Below are positions 6,711 to 6,744 of a DNA stretch of 6,744 bases, piece after piece. The translations under genes and the position numbers were made by a program. The notes under the pieces were generated by a model. The model saw nothing but the letters and a program-made list of their open reading frames with translations. It had not been told where the DNA came from and made no database searches. The DNA comes from an uncultured Ignavibacteria bacterium (GTDB lineage: Bacteria > Bacteroidota > Ignavibacteria > Ignavibacteriales > Ignavibacteriaceae): the NCBI GenBank assembly GCA_937996765.1, contig CALKUG010000360.1, positions 1 through 6,744 of the forward strand, written 5' to 3'. Position 1 is the first letter of the stretch. Every line of letters starts with the position of its first letter.

Positions 6711-6744
6711 ATATTTTAAATACATCATTAATATTTTTTGAAAA

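Overview
The window carries one tightly packed, entirely plus-strand gene cluster of six protein genes, the first cut by the left edge. It is AT-rich (visual impression, roughly 40% GC). The encoded envelope is Gram-negative: a signal-peptide beta-barrel protein with a C-terminal Phe and two lipoproteins. One lipoprotein has an acidic C-S-E-D-D start resembling the surface-export signal of Bacteroidota. Good Shine-Dalgarno sites (GGAG, GAGGAG) precede four of the five complete genes, which is unlike typical Bacteroidota. A relative such as Ignavibacteria/Chlorobiota is therefore a reasonable but low-confidence guess.

Layout: (1) 1-605, C-terminal part of a ketoacyl-ACP synthase III (FabH-like) protein in which the usual catalytic His and Asn are replaced. 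(2) 611-2065, a complete sodium:solute symporter. (3) 2062-3561, a complete AMP-forming acyl-CoA ligase, joined to the symporter by an ATGA overlap. (4) 3576-4073, a small lipoprotein of unknown function. A strong intrinsic terminator follows at 4089-4120. (5) 4136-5680, a probable outer-membrane beta-barrel. (6) 5695-6651, a lipoprotein alpha/beta hydrolase with a complete Ser-Asp-His triad. A second terminator at 6676-6710 closes the unit. No RNA gene, mobile element, CRISPR array or significant repeat was seen.

A working model (inference) is an outside-in route for a carboxylic acid or its ester. The barrel would admit it, the anchored hydrolase would release the acid in the periplasm, and the symporter would import it. 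The ligase would then make the CoA thioester, and the KASIII-like enzyme would use that as an acyl donor or starter. The substrate cannot be read from the sequence. The most unusual single feature is the degenerate KASIII active site. The nearest thing to a new system is the combination of genes, not any one protein.
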